Shown here: positions 34,226 to 43,741 of the stretch, piece by piece
Position numbering within the stretch: position 1 is the stretch's first letter
How the letters are laid out: each line of letters begins with the position of its first letter
Assembly: GCA_965222975.1 (NCBI GenBank)
Contig: CBDCVJ010000064.1
Span: forward strand, 149,150 to 213,149
DNA length: 64,000 nt
Reading direction: 5' to 3'
DNA from: UBA6168 sp965222975
GTDB lineage: Bacteria > Bacteroidota > Bacteroidia > Chitinophagales > Saprospiraceae
Program-made: the position numbers and the translations under genes
Notes under the pieces: model-generated
What the model was told of the DNA's origin: nothing
Seen by the model: the letters and a program-made list of their open reading frames with translations, nothing else
The model's database searches: none

Positions 34226-34378
34226 AACACATTCTTATAATTTTTGAAGCAAATATAACATAGGAAAGGCAACTGTTGGTTTTCAGGGTTTAACATAAAG
34301 AAATTATAAAATCCAATTGACTAAAAAGATTCATGCGATCCTTACAAAGTAACACAGCCCCTTACCTAATTTTACCGT

Positions 34379-35695
34379 ATGAACAAAATCAAACCGATCC
34401 GACCACTCAACAGGTCAAAATCTGCAGCGCTCTTTGAGCAGGCCAAAAACTATTTCCCTGGAGGGGTGAATTCACCCGTTCGTGCCTTCAAATCGGTAGA
34501 AGGGCCACCCATTTTTTTCACCAAAGGAAAAGGCAGTCATGTGTGGGATGTGGACGGTAATGAATACATTGATTTATGTTGCTCATGGGGCCCGCTAATA
34601 TTAGGCCATGCCCATCCAAAAGTCAATGAAGCCATCTTTGAAACAGTGGCAAACGGTAGTACTTTCGGCGTACCAACAGTTCAAGAAAACGAAATTGCCG
34701 AACTTATTTTAAAGAACAACAGCTATGTTGAAAAGCTACGGTTTGTAAGCAGCGGAACGGAAGCTGTTATGTCGGCAATTCGGTTAGCGAGGGGATATAC
34801 AGGGAAAAACAAAGTGGTGAAATTTGAGGGATGCTATCACGGCCACGTTGATGCTTTGATGGTTAAAGCAGGATCGGGGTTGGCCACTTTTGGGGTCAGC
34901 ACCTCTGCCGGAATACCTGAAGGATTCATCAGTGAAACCATTGTTTTACCATTGAATAAGCCTGAACTTATTGAAGAGACACTGGGGAAAAACGAAGATA
35001 TTGCTTGTGTCATCCTCGAACCTGTACCTGCAAATAATGGACTCCTTTTGCAACAAGAGGCAACCCTCCGTTATATAAGGGAAATATGCACGGCACACAA
35101 TGTATTGTTGATATTTGATGAAGTAATTTCTGGATTTCGGGTAGGATTTGAAGGTGCAGCTGGCCGATACAGCATCCAACCCGACATCATCACTTATGGG
35201 AAAATCATCGGAGGTGGTATGCCTGTTGGTGCTTATGGATCAAGTAAGGAAATTATGTCAAAAGTGGCGCCAGATGGCCCTGTTTATCAGGCAGGTACGC
35301 TTTCTGGCAACCCGGTTGCCATGGCAGCTGGTCGAGCGACTTTGGTGGAATTGTTGAAAGAAAATTTTTATGAGAACCTCGAAGCCAATACAAAATGGTT
35401 TACCCAAATGGTCAGCAGTTATTGCCAATCAAAAGGATATGCGGTTGCATTTCCGACCATTGCTTCTATTTTTTGGATCGCATTTTCCGAAAAAACCATT
35501 CGTTCGGCAGATCAGATTGACGCAGGGAGTATGAGCCATTTTAAAACCCTACACAAAGAATTGTTGAACCGTGGGGTTTACCTCGGACCTTCTGGATATG
35601 AAGTAGGGTTTGTATCGGCAGCCCATACTGATGAAGATTTGGAAAAGTCAGCGCAAGCGATGTGTGAAGCGTTGGATGTGGTATTTGATAATTAA
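34379..35695 (+). CDS. hemL: Glutamate-1-semialdehyde 2,1-aminomutase
   Basis: 438 residues. It converts glutamate 1-semialdehyde to 5-aminolevulinate, the C5 route into haem. Diagnostic blocks are FPGGVNSPVRAFKSV, GNEYIDLCCSWGP, RFVSSGTEAVMSAIRLARG, GCYHGHVDALMVKAGSGLAT, LIFDEVISGFRVG and the PLP lysine Lys275 in TYGKIIGGGMPVGAYG. Length is as expected. It appears monocistronic, with a close TAATTTTA box just before the start codon. Haem made here would supply the ccm system and cytochrome c encoded elsewhere in the window. Confidence 0.95.
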   Translation: MNKIKPIRPLNRSKSAALFEQAKNYFPGGVNSPVRAFKSVEGPPIFFTKGKGSHVWDVDGNEYIDLCCSWGPLILGHAHPKVNEAIFETVANGSTFGVPTVQENEIAELILKNNSYVEKLRFVSSGTEAVMSAIRLARGYTGKNKVVKFEGCYHGHVDALMVKAGSGLATFGVSTSAGIPEGFISETIVLPLNKPELIEETLGKNEDIACVILEPVPANNGLLLQQEATLRYIREICTAHNVLLIFDEVISGFRVGFEGAAGRYSIQPDIITYGKIIGGGMPVGAYGSSKEIMSKVAPDGPVYQAGTLSGNPVAMAAGRATLVELLKENFYENLEANTKWFTQMVSSYCQSKGYAVAFPTIASIFWIAFSEKTIRSADQIDAGSMSHFKTLHKELLNRGVYLGPSGYEVGFVSAAHTDEDLEKSAQAMCEALDVVFDN

Positions 35696-35769
35696 TTTAC
35701 TCAATATTTGAGAATGATTGGTGAGAGCTGTTTGAAACCATAATTATTGAAAAATGATTTTTATTTAAA

Positions 35770-37269
35770 ATGACCTTTAGCCCAAAACATACCTTTTTTC
35801 TTTTCTTATTTTTTTTGGTAAATAACCTCAATGGCCAAAAACATTTTACGTGGACCCCTGAACTCAAAACTGCTTATAAACAAGCAACCTCTCTACGTTT
35901 TGAGGCAGCCGAAAATTCTTTAGTAAATATTGAGCAGAAAGACCCAGATAATCTGTTGCGGCTGCATGTTGAAAATTACATCGACTTTTTCAAAGTTTAC
36001 ATTGGTGAAGAACTTGAAGTATTTGAAAGGCTGGAAAAAAACAAAGACAATCGTTTGCATGAAATAGAAGAGAAAGGCGACAAAAATTCCCCCTATTACC
36101 TTTTTCTCCAGGCTGATATTCGTTTGCAATGGGCGCTCGCCCGGCTTAAATTTGAAGAATATGCAACTGCCTTTTTAGAAACCAACAAGGCATTCAAATT
36201 ACTAACTAAAAATGTTAAAAAATTTCCCGAATTTTTACCTAACAAAAAGGATCTGGGCATCCTGCATGCTGCGGTAGGTACTATCCCTGACGGTTATAAA
36301 TGGGTAATTGATTGGTTCAGCAGCCTTGAAGGCACCATTGAACAGGGAAAGGGGGAATTGAAAGAAGTGATCGATTATGCCCGTACCAACGAATTTATTT
36401 ATGAAGAAGAGATTTACATTTATTACGCTTATATGTTGTTACACCTCGGCAATGATAGTGAGGAAGCCTGGCATATCATAAATACCGCAAATCTTGATAC
36501 GGAAAATAATCCAATGGCCTGTTTCATAAAAGCAAATGTGGCGATTCGTTCAGATAGGGGTGACGAGGCAATTTCGATTCTGGAAAGAAGACCAACTGGG
36601 TCTGATTTTTATCCTTTCCACTATCTTGACTATATGTTGGGCATTGCCAAGCTACAGCGTTTAGACGAAGATGCCGATGACTTTTTATTAAGATACACGG
36701 AGAACTATAAGGGAAGGAATTTTATCAAAGATGCTTATCAAAAACTGGCTTGGTCAAAATTGTTAACTGGCGATATTCCAGCCTATCATTCCTTCATGGA
36801 GCTTTGCAAATCAAGAGGCTATACAATAGTGGGTAGTGATCAAAACGCTGAAAACGAGGCAATTAAAGACGAAGTGCCTGACATCAGTTTATTAAAAGCC
36901 AGGTTGCTATTTGACGGAGGACGATGTGAACGGGCCTATTCAATTTTGAAAAACAAAAAAGAGGTTGACTATTTTTCAGATAAAAACAAATTGGAGTACA
37001 CCTATCGAATGGGTCGAATCCTTCATAAATTGAGTAGGTTGGACGAAGCTTTATATTTTTACCAAAAGACGATAAGGAATGGTATAGACGAACCTTGGTA
37101 TTTTGCCTGTCGCTCTGCTCTTGAAAGGGGAATCATCTATGAGGAGATAGGACAATATTCTTTCGCCGAGGCAGCTTATGAAAAATGTCTGAGCATTTCG
37201 CCGGAAGATCATAAAACAGGACTGCACCAGCAAGCAAAAGCAGGACTGAAAAGATTGAAAAATTATTGA
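35770..37269 (+). CDS. Exported TPR-repeat protein
   Basis: 499 residues with a signal peptide (TFFLFLFFLVNNLNGQ), so periplasmic or surface-exposed. The mature part is helical with TPR-like repeats, clearest near the C-terminus: NKLEYTYRMGRILHKLSRLDEALYFYQ and ALERGIIYEEIGQYSFAEAAYEKCLSISPEDHKTG. The first third contains FKVYIGEELEVFERLEKNK, similar to helical TPR proteins next to T9SS and gliding genes, but no specific name can be given. It follows hemL by 74 bp on the same strand and precedes the tRNA gene. Confidence 0.7.
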   Translation: MTFSPKHTFFLFLFFLVNNLNGQKHFTWTPELKTAYKQATSLRFEAAENSLVNIEQKDPDNLLRLHVENYIDFFKVYIGEELEVFERLEKNKDNRLHEIEEKGDKNSPYYLFLQADIRLQWALARLKFEEYATAFLETNKAFKLLTKNVKKFPEFLPNKKDLGILHAAVGTIPDGYKWVIDWFSSLEGTIEQGKGELKEVIDYARTNEFIYEEEIYIYYAYMLLHLGNDSEEAWHIINTANLDTENNPMACFIKANVAIRSDRGDEAISILERRPTGSDFYPFHYLDYMLGIAKLQRLDEDADDFLLRYTENYKGRNFIKDAYQKLAWSKLLTGDIPAYHSFMELCKSRGYTIVGSDQNAENEAIKDEVPDISLLKARLLFDGGRCERAYSILKNKKEVDYFSDKNKLEYTYRMGRILHKLSRLDEALYFYQKTIRNGIDEPWYFACRSALERGIIYEEIGQYSFAEAAYEKCLSISPEDHKTGLHQQAKAGLKRLKNY

Positions 37270-37278
37270 AGGAACTTT

Positions 37279-37311
37279 TTTGTATTTGAAAAAGTAATTC
37301 TCCTATATTTG
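37279..37311 (+). promoter_or_regulatory. Promoter of the tRNA gene
   Basis: TTTG at 37279-37282, 21 bp, then TATATTTG at 37304-37311, matching the Bacteroidota -33/-7 pattern. The tRNA begins 40 bp later. Confidence 0.6.
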
Positions 37312-37351
37312 CGCCCGCATTTCAAAAAGATGATTTGCTGACTTTATAAAT

Positions 37352-37425
37352 GGCGCGGTAGCTCAGCTGGTTAGAGCGCGTGATTCATAATCCCGAGGTC
37401 GGCGGTTCAAGCCCGCCCCGCGCTA
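37352..37425 (+). tRNA. tRNA with CAU anticodon (Met, or lysidine Ile)
   Basis: 74 nt folding as a full cloverleaf. Acceptor GGCGCGG pairs with CCGCGCT (G1-U72 at the end), and the D-loop is AGCTGGTTA. The anticodon loop TTCATAA has CAU at positions 34-36. The variable loop is AGGTC, and the T arm GGCGG/CCGCC has loop TTCAAGC. The anticodon stem CGTGA/TCCCG has one U-C mismatch at 29-41. CCA is not encoded. G1 pairing with position 72 excludes a typical initiator tRNA, which has a 1-72 mismatch. Elongator Met and Ile2 cannot be separated by eye. Confidence 0.92.
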
Positions 37426-37427
37426 CA

Positions 37428-37457
37428 AGAGCACTTCAGAAATGAGGTGCTTTTTTT
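37428..37457 (+). terminator. Terminator after the tRNA
   Basis: AGCACTTC pairs with GAGGTGCT across a short loop and is followed by seven T, directly after the tRNA 3' end. Confidence 0.8.
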
Positions 37458-37479
37458 GTTTGCAATCAGGTATATATAG

Positions 37480-37522
37480 TCAAAAAAAATCCCGGACTTT
37501 GCTTACTGCAAAGTCCGGGATT
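37480..37522 (-). terminator. Terminator of the M36 protease locus
   Basis: AATCCCGGACTTTGC (37488) pairs perfectly with its complement ending at 37522 across a 5-nt loop. On the minus strand it is followed by eight T, fitting the gene that ends at 37568. Confidence 0.9.
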
Positions 37523-37567
37523 CCCTGTTTTTGAAGAACACTCTTAAATGCCCCTCTTTTAGGCATA

Positions 37568-40500
37568 TTACTGCTTAATTAATTTCTCCACAAAAGATCC
37601 TTCTTCTGTTGCCACTTTCAAAAAATAAACACCGGGCGTAAATTCTCCAAGATCAATTACAAAATTTCTTTGTTGCGAATTTATTTCATTAAGACTTAAA
37701 ACTTGCCCATTCAGGTTCATGAGGCTGATAGTGGCTTTACTGATTATAGGCTTATCAAAAGACAAAAAGATTTTGCCTTTTGCAGGATTAGGAGAAACAG
37801 AGATACCTGATAAACCATTTAATTTGGAAGTGGCATTGACAAATTCACCTGTCACTATCGTAGTTGCTTCTGAACAGATGTTGTCTCCGCCATTTGAAGA
37901 TAGACAAGCGGAATTTGTAATAGAAGTAAAATCATCCAGTAACAAGATATTGTCAATATACCATCCTTCCCCGCCAACAAATCCATCGCACCCAAACCTG
38001 AATCGAATCATTACATCTTGTTCAGCGAAATCGCTAAGGTCAATGATGGTTTGAATAAAGCCTTGGCTGCTTCCACTAAATGCAGGTCGGCCTGTAATGG
38101 GGCTCGCTGGGTTAACCTCTAAGGTAAGGTTATAGCCATTCTGGATCATGTTGCCCCCCAAGTCTGTCCAAGTGGTTCCATTGTTGGTTGAAATTTCTAC
38201 GACACCACCATCCCAAGTGGCCTCTGTGTTGTAGCGATGCCAAAAACTCAAAGCTGGATTTCCTGTACCAAGAATATGAGTTTCAGCGGAAGTCAAGTAT
38301 TGATCGCATTCTGAATCAATATCCGCAGCAAACCAAGCTAATGAACCATCAAAACTACTTGAATTCGTATTCCATTCAGCAGCACCTTGATCGCTGTTGA
38401 TATTCCAGTGCATCGTTCCATTTTCTACATCATCTTCTAATAAAACAATCGAAAATGGATCATTCGCAACCTTTACATTGTAGCTACATGTCAAGTTTTC
38501 ACCAGCATCAAGCATATCAACTTGGATGGTCAGTATGCCATTATTTTCTGTGATATTAGGACAGTTCGAGGCGTCGGGTAGATATTCAATGCCAACAGGG
38601 AGTTCGTCAGTTACAACAAGGTTAGTCATTGCATTTTCAGTATCGTTTTTGATAGAAATGTTGTAAGTCAAATTTTCTCCTGCCTCTACTCGAAGTTCCG
38701 ATGTTTTATCTATTTTCAAAGCCTGGCTACAAATATCAGGTATATCAAAAGCCTCGGTACCTCCAACTTGGGCGCTAAATCCAAGGCCTCTTCTGGCAAA
38801 AGTCTCCCAGATCAAGCATTGGTTAACTCCATTGTTATTTGCTATATCGGCAGCGAGAATGGCATCTCTTGCATCTAAAAAAGTTGGATTGCAAGGTTGT
38901 AGTTTCAAGCCGTCCAGTACCAATTGCATCGCGAGGTTATTGCCACCTGTACCCATGATAATAATCATCATCAAAGCCATATTCATCCACTAAATTCCAG
39001 TACATATCCCAGATCATGGCTGCCCATATCGAACCGACGCCATGAGGAACGGCCACTGAATTGAGATCGCCGTATGTGTGTGGATTAATGTTCATATCGC
39101 GGCTATAGGGAAAATCCCTGATTCCAGTTCCATTGATGTTTTGATTTATGGCATAAGTTCCTATTCCCCTTCTTTGGTCGGCAGTGTTATCAGCTGTGGT
39201 TTGCATCACAAGCCCGAACCAATCACTCCACCCTTCACCTGCTTGCTCAAAATTGTTCAGGCAATTGCCATTGGAGGGGCCACCTGTTAAGCGAATTGAA
39301 ATTCCGTGGGCATATTCATGGGCAATTATGCCATTGTCAAAATCTCCGTCCTTGCCATTAGGGCCGGGTAAGGGAATAGATGGTTTCGAGATATTGACTG
39401 TCAAATCTGGAAGGCCCATTTTTAGTGTATTGCAATCGTCCAGTGTAAGCATAAATGTAGGAATGGTAACATTTCCGCCGTCTGCTCCTGGAGCCATATT
39501 TAAAATGCCCGGTTCGTTGTTACAGATGATGACAGCAATTGCCCCTTCATTTTCAGCTTTTAAAGCTTTGGTACCAAATTGACACAAGCCTCGGTCTATC
39601 ATGGCTATTTTATCGGTCAGGTCAGCCCCATTTACAATATCCTCACATGCATCTGACGTCGTGCCAATACCATCGTCCACTAATACAACTTGTCTTGAGG
39701 CCAGGTTATCAGGCAAAAAGACACCGAAATTGGCCAATGCAATATCATATTTTCCTGCAATACTGGCAGGTTCTTCCACTGTTATTTGCAGGATGTTATC
39801 TAAACCGGAATTGCTCCAGATAAACATTTGCATTCGAGCCAGGCTACCGTCTCCTCCTGTACCAAAAGTTGCATTGTTGGTGCCACCTCCATCCAAGGCT
39901 TCTGCTCGGACGAAATCTCCTTCGTCTCCTCCATTACCATAATTATTGGCTTGAAAATTACCGGAAGTTTCATCAAACCCATATTGGTACCAAAGGTCAT
40001 GCATGACATTGCTCCAATAAAAAAGATTGACAATAGCGGGCTGCATTTGCGTATAAGGCTGGTTGTTCGATTCAATATGGGGAAAGTCAAATATTAAGTC
40101 TGGGCCTCCATCTGGTTCATCACCACAGGATCGGTTCAAAGCAAAAACGTCTTGGTAGGCATGTGCATTATTTCCTCTGGTGATGGTGAATTCAGCACCA
40201 GCTTGGCCATCTGTGTCATGCCATCCAAAAGGAGATGCGATACCATCGGCTGGATTTACAACCAATGATTGATCCCCGTGGTTTGGGCTTTCTAAAGGAA
40301 TGGGATAAACGTTATAACTACCTGTCATTAGAGCACTGTTTGTACTTATGTTTTTGTTTAAGTACTCGAATTCATTTTTATAAACTCCATGACGGTGGCC
40401 TGTACAATCGTCTTTGTGGTCTTCAAAATTGCAATGGATTACCTGGTCGTGCATGCTCATGATTTTTCCATGAGTCGCATCTACTCGCACGTTCCACCAA

Positions 40501-41070
40501 TTTTGAGCATCCATTTTATAGAATTCAATATTCCAGACCAGTTTTACCAAACCATCCTCAGCCAATTCATAATTCAGTTTTACGGGAATTGGCATCAGCG
40601 CCAAGCCTTTATTTTCGAAGACAAAATGACTGGTCACTGAGTTTTTCTTTTAATTGAATGTAAGCCTGACCAGACAGCCTAAAATAATCGAACACTACAC
40701 CAAGAGCATCTTCTGGTGCAATGGCAGGAATCGAAGCATTGGCTTTTGAAGCCAAATCAGATATAAACCGATTGCCGATGTTCAACACCTGTCCATTCGG
40801 TAAAATGTTGATATTGATGATGGCATTCCTGACATCGATGTTTTTATATTGTTGGGTAAAATAAACGTGGGTGACGCCGTTGTTTTTAGATGTGTACAAA
40901 TCACTGATTCGGTAATTTGAAATATCATCTTCAGTCAGTCGAAGTGTTTTGTGATTTTTTTTAAGATGTTGAAGTGCAATGTCCTCTGGATTAATATTTT
41001 GCGCAATAACTGATGTAAAAGCAGTAATAACCAGTATCAGAGCCAAAGCAAACGGAAATGATTTATGCAT
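37568..41070 (-). pseudogene. M36 fungalysin-like metalloprotease, two frameshifts
   Basis: Three overlapping minus-strand reading frames (from ~41070, ~40637 and ~38986) join into one protein of ~1150 residues. Part 1 has a signal peptide (FALALILVITAFTSVIAQ) and the FTP propeptide domain. Part 2 has the rest of the propeptide, a PA domain (IDRGLCQFGTKALKAEN) and the zinc site HEYAH with downstream Glu in GEGWSDWFG, typical of M36. Part 3 resumes with GTGGNNLAMQLVLDGLKLQP and carries a DUF11-like domain, a MAM-like domain and a T9SS sorting domain. Shift 1 is near 40610-40660. Shift 2 fits one extra base in the CCC at 38952-38954. Either a recent pseudogene or two sequencing indels. Confidence 0.8.
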
Positions 41071-41194
41071 TTTATTTTTTATAGTTTGTTTAAAAGAATA
41101 GTTTGCATTCAAACAGGTCAGAACAAATAGTGTGCTCGAATAAATTCTAAGTCATTGTTGGTCAGTCCTTTAATGAATAGAAATTGTAATGTGT

Positions 41195-41327
41195 CATACT
41201 ACTGGACATGAGACAAAAGACGTTAGATTTTGGAAACGACTGCACTTGTTTTCGTCATGAAAATCAGGTTTTAAAAATTTGATTTTCTTTAATGTCTATT
41301 GTCTAAAATCTCATGTCTAGTAGTATG
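41195..41327. mobile_element. Foldback element 6, CATACTACT-ended, 9-bp duplication
   Basis: A 133-bp element with 19-bp terminal inverted repeats (CATACTACTGGACATGAGA at 41195; 18 of 19 match the complement ending at 41327). Perfect 9-bp direct repeats GTAATGTGT lie at 41186-41194 and 41328-41336, directly next to the ends. An inner hairpin GAAAATCA..TGATTTTC lies right of centre. It lacks the GAGAG core of the other elements. No coding capacity. It lies in the 758-bp gap between the protease locus and the DUF4836 gene. Confidence 0.8.
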
Positions 41328-41641
41328 GTAATGTGTATATTCATAAATTAGGCTTGAAACCACGATGTTCTTTGGGTAAAGAATCAACAGTGTTGCAAGA
41401 AAAACTATTGGAAAAACCGTCAAAGATTTATGACTTGATCCACCATTAGCATTTTTATCGCTATAGCTTCCCCTTCAGTTTTTAAGTAAGCTTACATATA
41501 AGGCTGATTTTCTATTGGCGAAGAAACGTTTTTGATGGAAAATAGACTCAGGTGTATAAGTAAATGGATGCTTACTTTGTTTTTGGCGCGACAAAGAAAT
41601 TTTCGATAAAGGACTTGGAAACCATAAAATCATGCAGCGCC

Positions 41642-41680
41642 AAAAAAAATCGTCGGCAGGCTTGTAAGCCTGCCGACGAT
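41642..41680 (-). terminator. Probable terminator of the DUF4836 gene
   Basis: A 15-bp perfect stem (ATCGTCGGCAGGCTT) with a 2-nt loop; on the minus strand it runs into eight T. It is ~190 bp past the stop codon of the gene ending at 41871, farther than usual. Confidence 0.65.
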
Positions 41681-41726
41681 GGGGTTATAAATGAATTTAC
41701 GTGTTCGCTAAATAGTGCCTTGGCGA

Positions 41727-41757
41727 GTTTTACTAAATTTTTGAGATTTAGCAAAAC
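41727..41757. repeat. Palindrome TTTTACTAAAT..ATTTAGCAAAA, copy 3
   Basis: A 12-bp stem with one mismatch, matching the two palindromes near 17 kb. The rest of the 41.1-41.87 kb gap shows no gene. Confidence 0.55.
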
Positions 41758-41870
41758 AGGAGGAGGCCTGTCAGATTTTCCAAATTTTTAAAATTAGTAA
41801 TCTTATTTCAATCACGTGAAATCATATATAGCCCGATTGCGAGCAACTAATTTTAGATTTCGATTTGATT

Positions 41871-43421
41871 TTACATAGCTTCCCTATTCTTCTTCAAATA
41901 AACCTGCTCCATCATTTCAAAAATAGTTTTCAAACTATTTTGGTTGGAATTGGCCATTTCCAAAATAAAATCCGCACCATCAGCATTCACATTAAAACGC
42001 ATGTCCCTAAAATATTCAGTAGGAAGGTCACCCACTTCTTTTTCGATGGACTGAAAATCGAACCAACCGGCCATGGTTTGGTTGTTGAAATGTTTCAGTG
42101 CATTATCAACTTTTTTCCCTCCAAGATCTATTTCACCATTTTTTATTTGCCTCAATAAATCTTCTTTAGGTGAATAAATCAGCATGTCTTGATGATAGAG
42201 GAATTTGCCCATACCTTTATTGATTCGGATGGAGAAATCTTTACCACCCAAAGCCAGCACCTCATATATTCCTGGTTCTACTTCTTTCAGTTTTTTCTCA
42301 GTCACCGCTTTGTTGAGCATATCTTTGGTTTTGTCATTATTTTTAAGAGCAAGTGCCGTAATGAAATTGCCATCTCTAATCCCGTCAGCCGAATAGCCAG
42401 CGATCAGCATATCGCCATTTAAAGTTTCTAAAATTTCCTTTCTTTCAAAACCAGCAAAATCATTTAATACAAAATCAGCATATTCCTTTGTCTGAGGGCG
42501 CTCGCTGAGAAATTGATCCATACCTCGGAAATTGAGCGCACCGGTCATGGCAAAAGTGAGATTGTCAGTGGGCAGGACTTTGCTGAAATCAGAACTGGAT
42601 TCATCCTTGAAAAAGCGGCCAAGGAAACCACGACCCAATTCTTTGTTTAGATAAAAATCGGAGTGGCCTACTATCTTACCATTTTCAAAATCACCATAAC
42701 CATGTATGAAGTTGTCGTTGAGGGCATCCCGGTCTATATCGATCATGTTTAAAGCCATACCTGCGGCAGGGTTTTCGGCAATGGAATTAGTAGACATCCA
42801 TGTTACCATATCGTGGTCGGTGCGGATAGCTTTTGCAAAATTTTTATTAGAAGCAAGTGATTGTTCGCTGTCCAATTCAAAAAGCAGTCGGGCTTTTGAT
42901 TCAGTATCGTTTTCAGAAAAATTAGAAAAACTCAACGTCATCAATTTATCGTCCCACATCATGACTGCATCGTTTCGGTTGCCGGATGAAAAGACGTTCA
43001 GGCCATTTTCTGTTTCAAATTTCACATCAGCTGCTTCGACCAGTTTTTCAAAATCATTCGCATTTGCCAAAGGCACCAATATATGGGTAGTTATGCTTTC
43101 TGGGTCATTTTTATCCAGATCGGTAGTCATGTAGATTTTTCCGTTTAGGTCAATACCAGACTTAGCTGGATCTTCCAGTGCTGCTGCAATGACTGGACTT
43201 TGCTTTGTCGCTTTTCCAACCATATCACGAAAAAATTCCATGTCCTTGATGGATTCGAAATCTGCTTTTTTCATTAGTCGTTGTATGTCCAAGCCTGTGA
43301 CCGTTGTAGCAGTGGAAGGAATGTAAGCAGCAGTGCCAGTGACATCATTATCATTTTTACAACTGACCATAAATAGGCAGCTTAAAAAAAAGATGAAGAC
43401 AAAATTTTTCAGGTAATTCAT
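41871..43421 (-). CDS. DUF4836 family lipoprotein
   Basis: 516 residues with a lipoprotein signal (FVFIFFLSCLFMVSC, lipidated Cys ~21). The mature part fits DUF4836, large Bacteroidota lipoproteins with two similar alpha/beta halves. Examples are YIPSTATTVTGLDIQRLMKKADFE, LVPLANANDFEKLVEAADVKFE and MMWDDKLMTLSFSNF in the first half, and FAMTGALNFRGMDQFL and MLIAGYSADGIRDGNF in the second. Function unknown. The protein is probably attached to the periplasmic face or the cell surface. It is transcribed alone, divergent from purL, with a probable terminator downstream. Confidence 0.8.
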   Translation of the reverse strand: MNYLKNFVFIFFLSCLFMVSCKNDNDVTGTAAYIPSTATTVTGLDIQRLMKKADFESIKDMEFFRDMVGKATKQSPVIAAALEDPAKSGIDLNGKIYMTTDLDKNDPESITTHILVPLANANDFEKLVEAADVKFETENGLNVFSSGNRNDAVMMWDDKLMTLSFSNFSENDTESKARLLFELDSEQSLASNKNFAKAIRTDHDMVTWMSTNSIAENPAAGMALNMIDIDRDALNDNFIHGYGDFENGKIVGHSDFYLNKELGRGFLGRFFKDESSSDFSKVLPTDNLTFAMTGALNFRGMDQFLSERPQTKEYADFVLNDFAGFERKEILETLNGDMLIAGYSADGIRDGNFITALALKNNDKTKDMLNKAVTEKKLKEVEPGIYEVLALGGKDFSIRINKGMGKFLYHQDMLIYSPKEDLLRQIKNGEIDLGGKKVDNALKHFNNQTMAGWFDFQSIEKEVGDLPTEYFRDMRFNVNADGADFILEMANSNQNSLKTIFEMMEQVYLKKNREAM

Positions 43422-43555
43422 TTTAAAGAGTTTGATTGGAAATTAGGTATTGGGTATTTGCCGTTTGGATATTTCTCGAAAAAAGGGGCAGCAATTCGTA
43501 GATTGTTAATATGACAAAAACCCAATGCCCTTTTATTAAGATTTTATTAACGATT

Positions 43556-43680
43556 AAAGGACGCCTGAAATTGAATGACAGTTACAAGGAATTACAAAAA
43601 CCTGACACATTGCTCACTGCTATAGACAAACATACCTTTCTGTCCGATTCTTTTCTTGTTAAAAATTCCAGGCGTCTTTT
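43556..43680. repeat. Inverted repeat AAAGGACGCCTG..CAGGCGTCTTTT
   Basis: 17-bp arms at 43556-43572 and 43664-43680 match at 15 positions, with 91 bp between. No flanking direct repeat was found. It fills most of the 320-bp gap before purL and may be a decayed foldback element or a leader structure. Confidence 0.45.
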
Positions 43681-43709
43681 GACCCACATTTAAATACTTC
43701 CCTTTTATC

Positions 43710-43717
43710 TATCTTTG
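43710..43717 (+). promoter_or_regulatory. -7 promoter box of purL
   Basis: TATCTTTG (TAnnTTTG) lies 24 bp before the purL start codon, giving a leader of ~15 nt. No clear -33 element at the usual spacing. Confidence 0.5.
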
Positions 43718-43741
43718 CGGCTTCTTTTTAAATAACCAAAC

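Noticed and set aside
38937..38986. Programmed frameshift in the M36 locus
   Set aside because: The GGG run is too short for a known slippery site, and a second shift elsewhere in the gene makes decay or sequencing error more likely.
43511..43693. 60-codon open frame before purL
   Set aside because: It is built mostly from the inverted repeat at 43556-43680 and lies across the promoter region; no resemblance to any protein.
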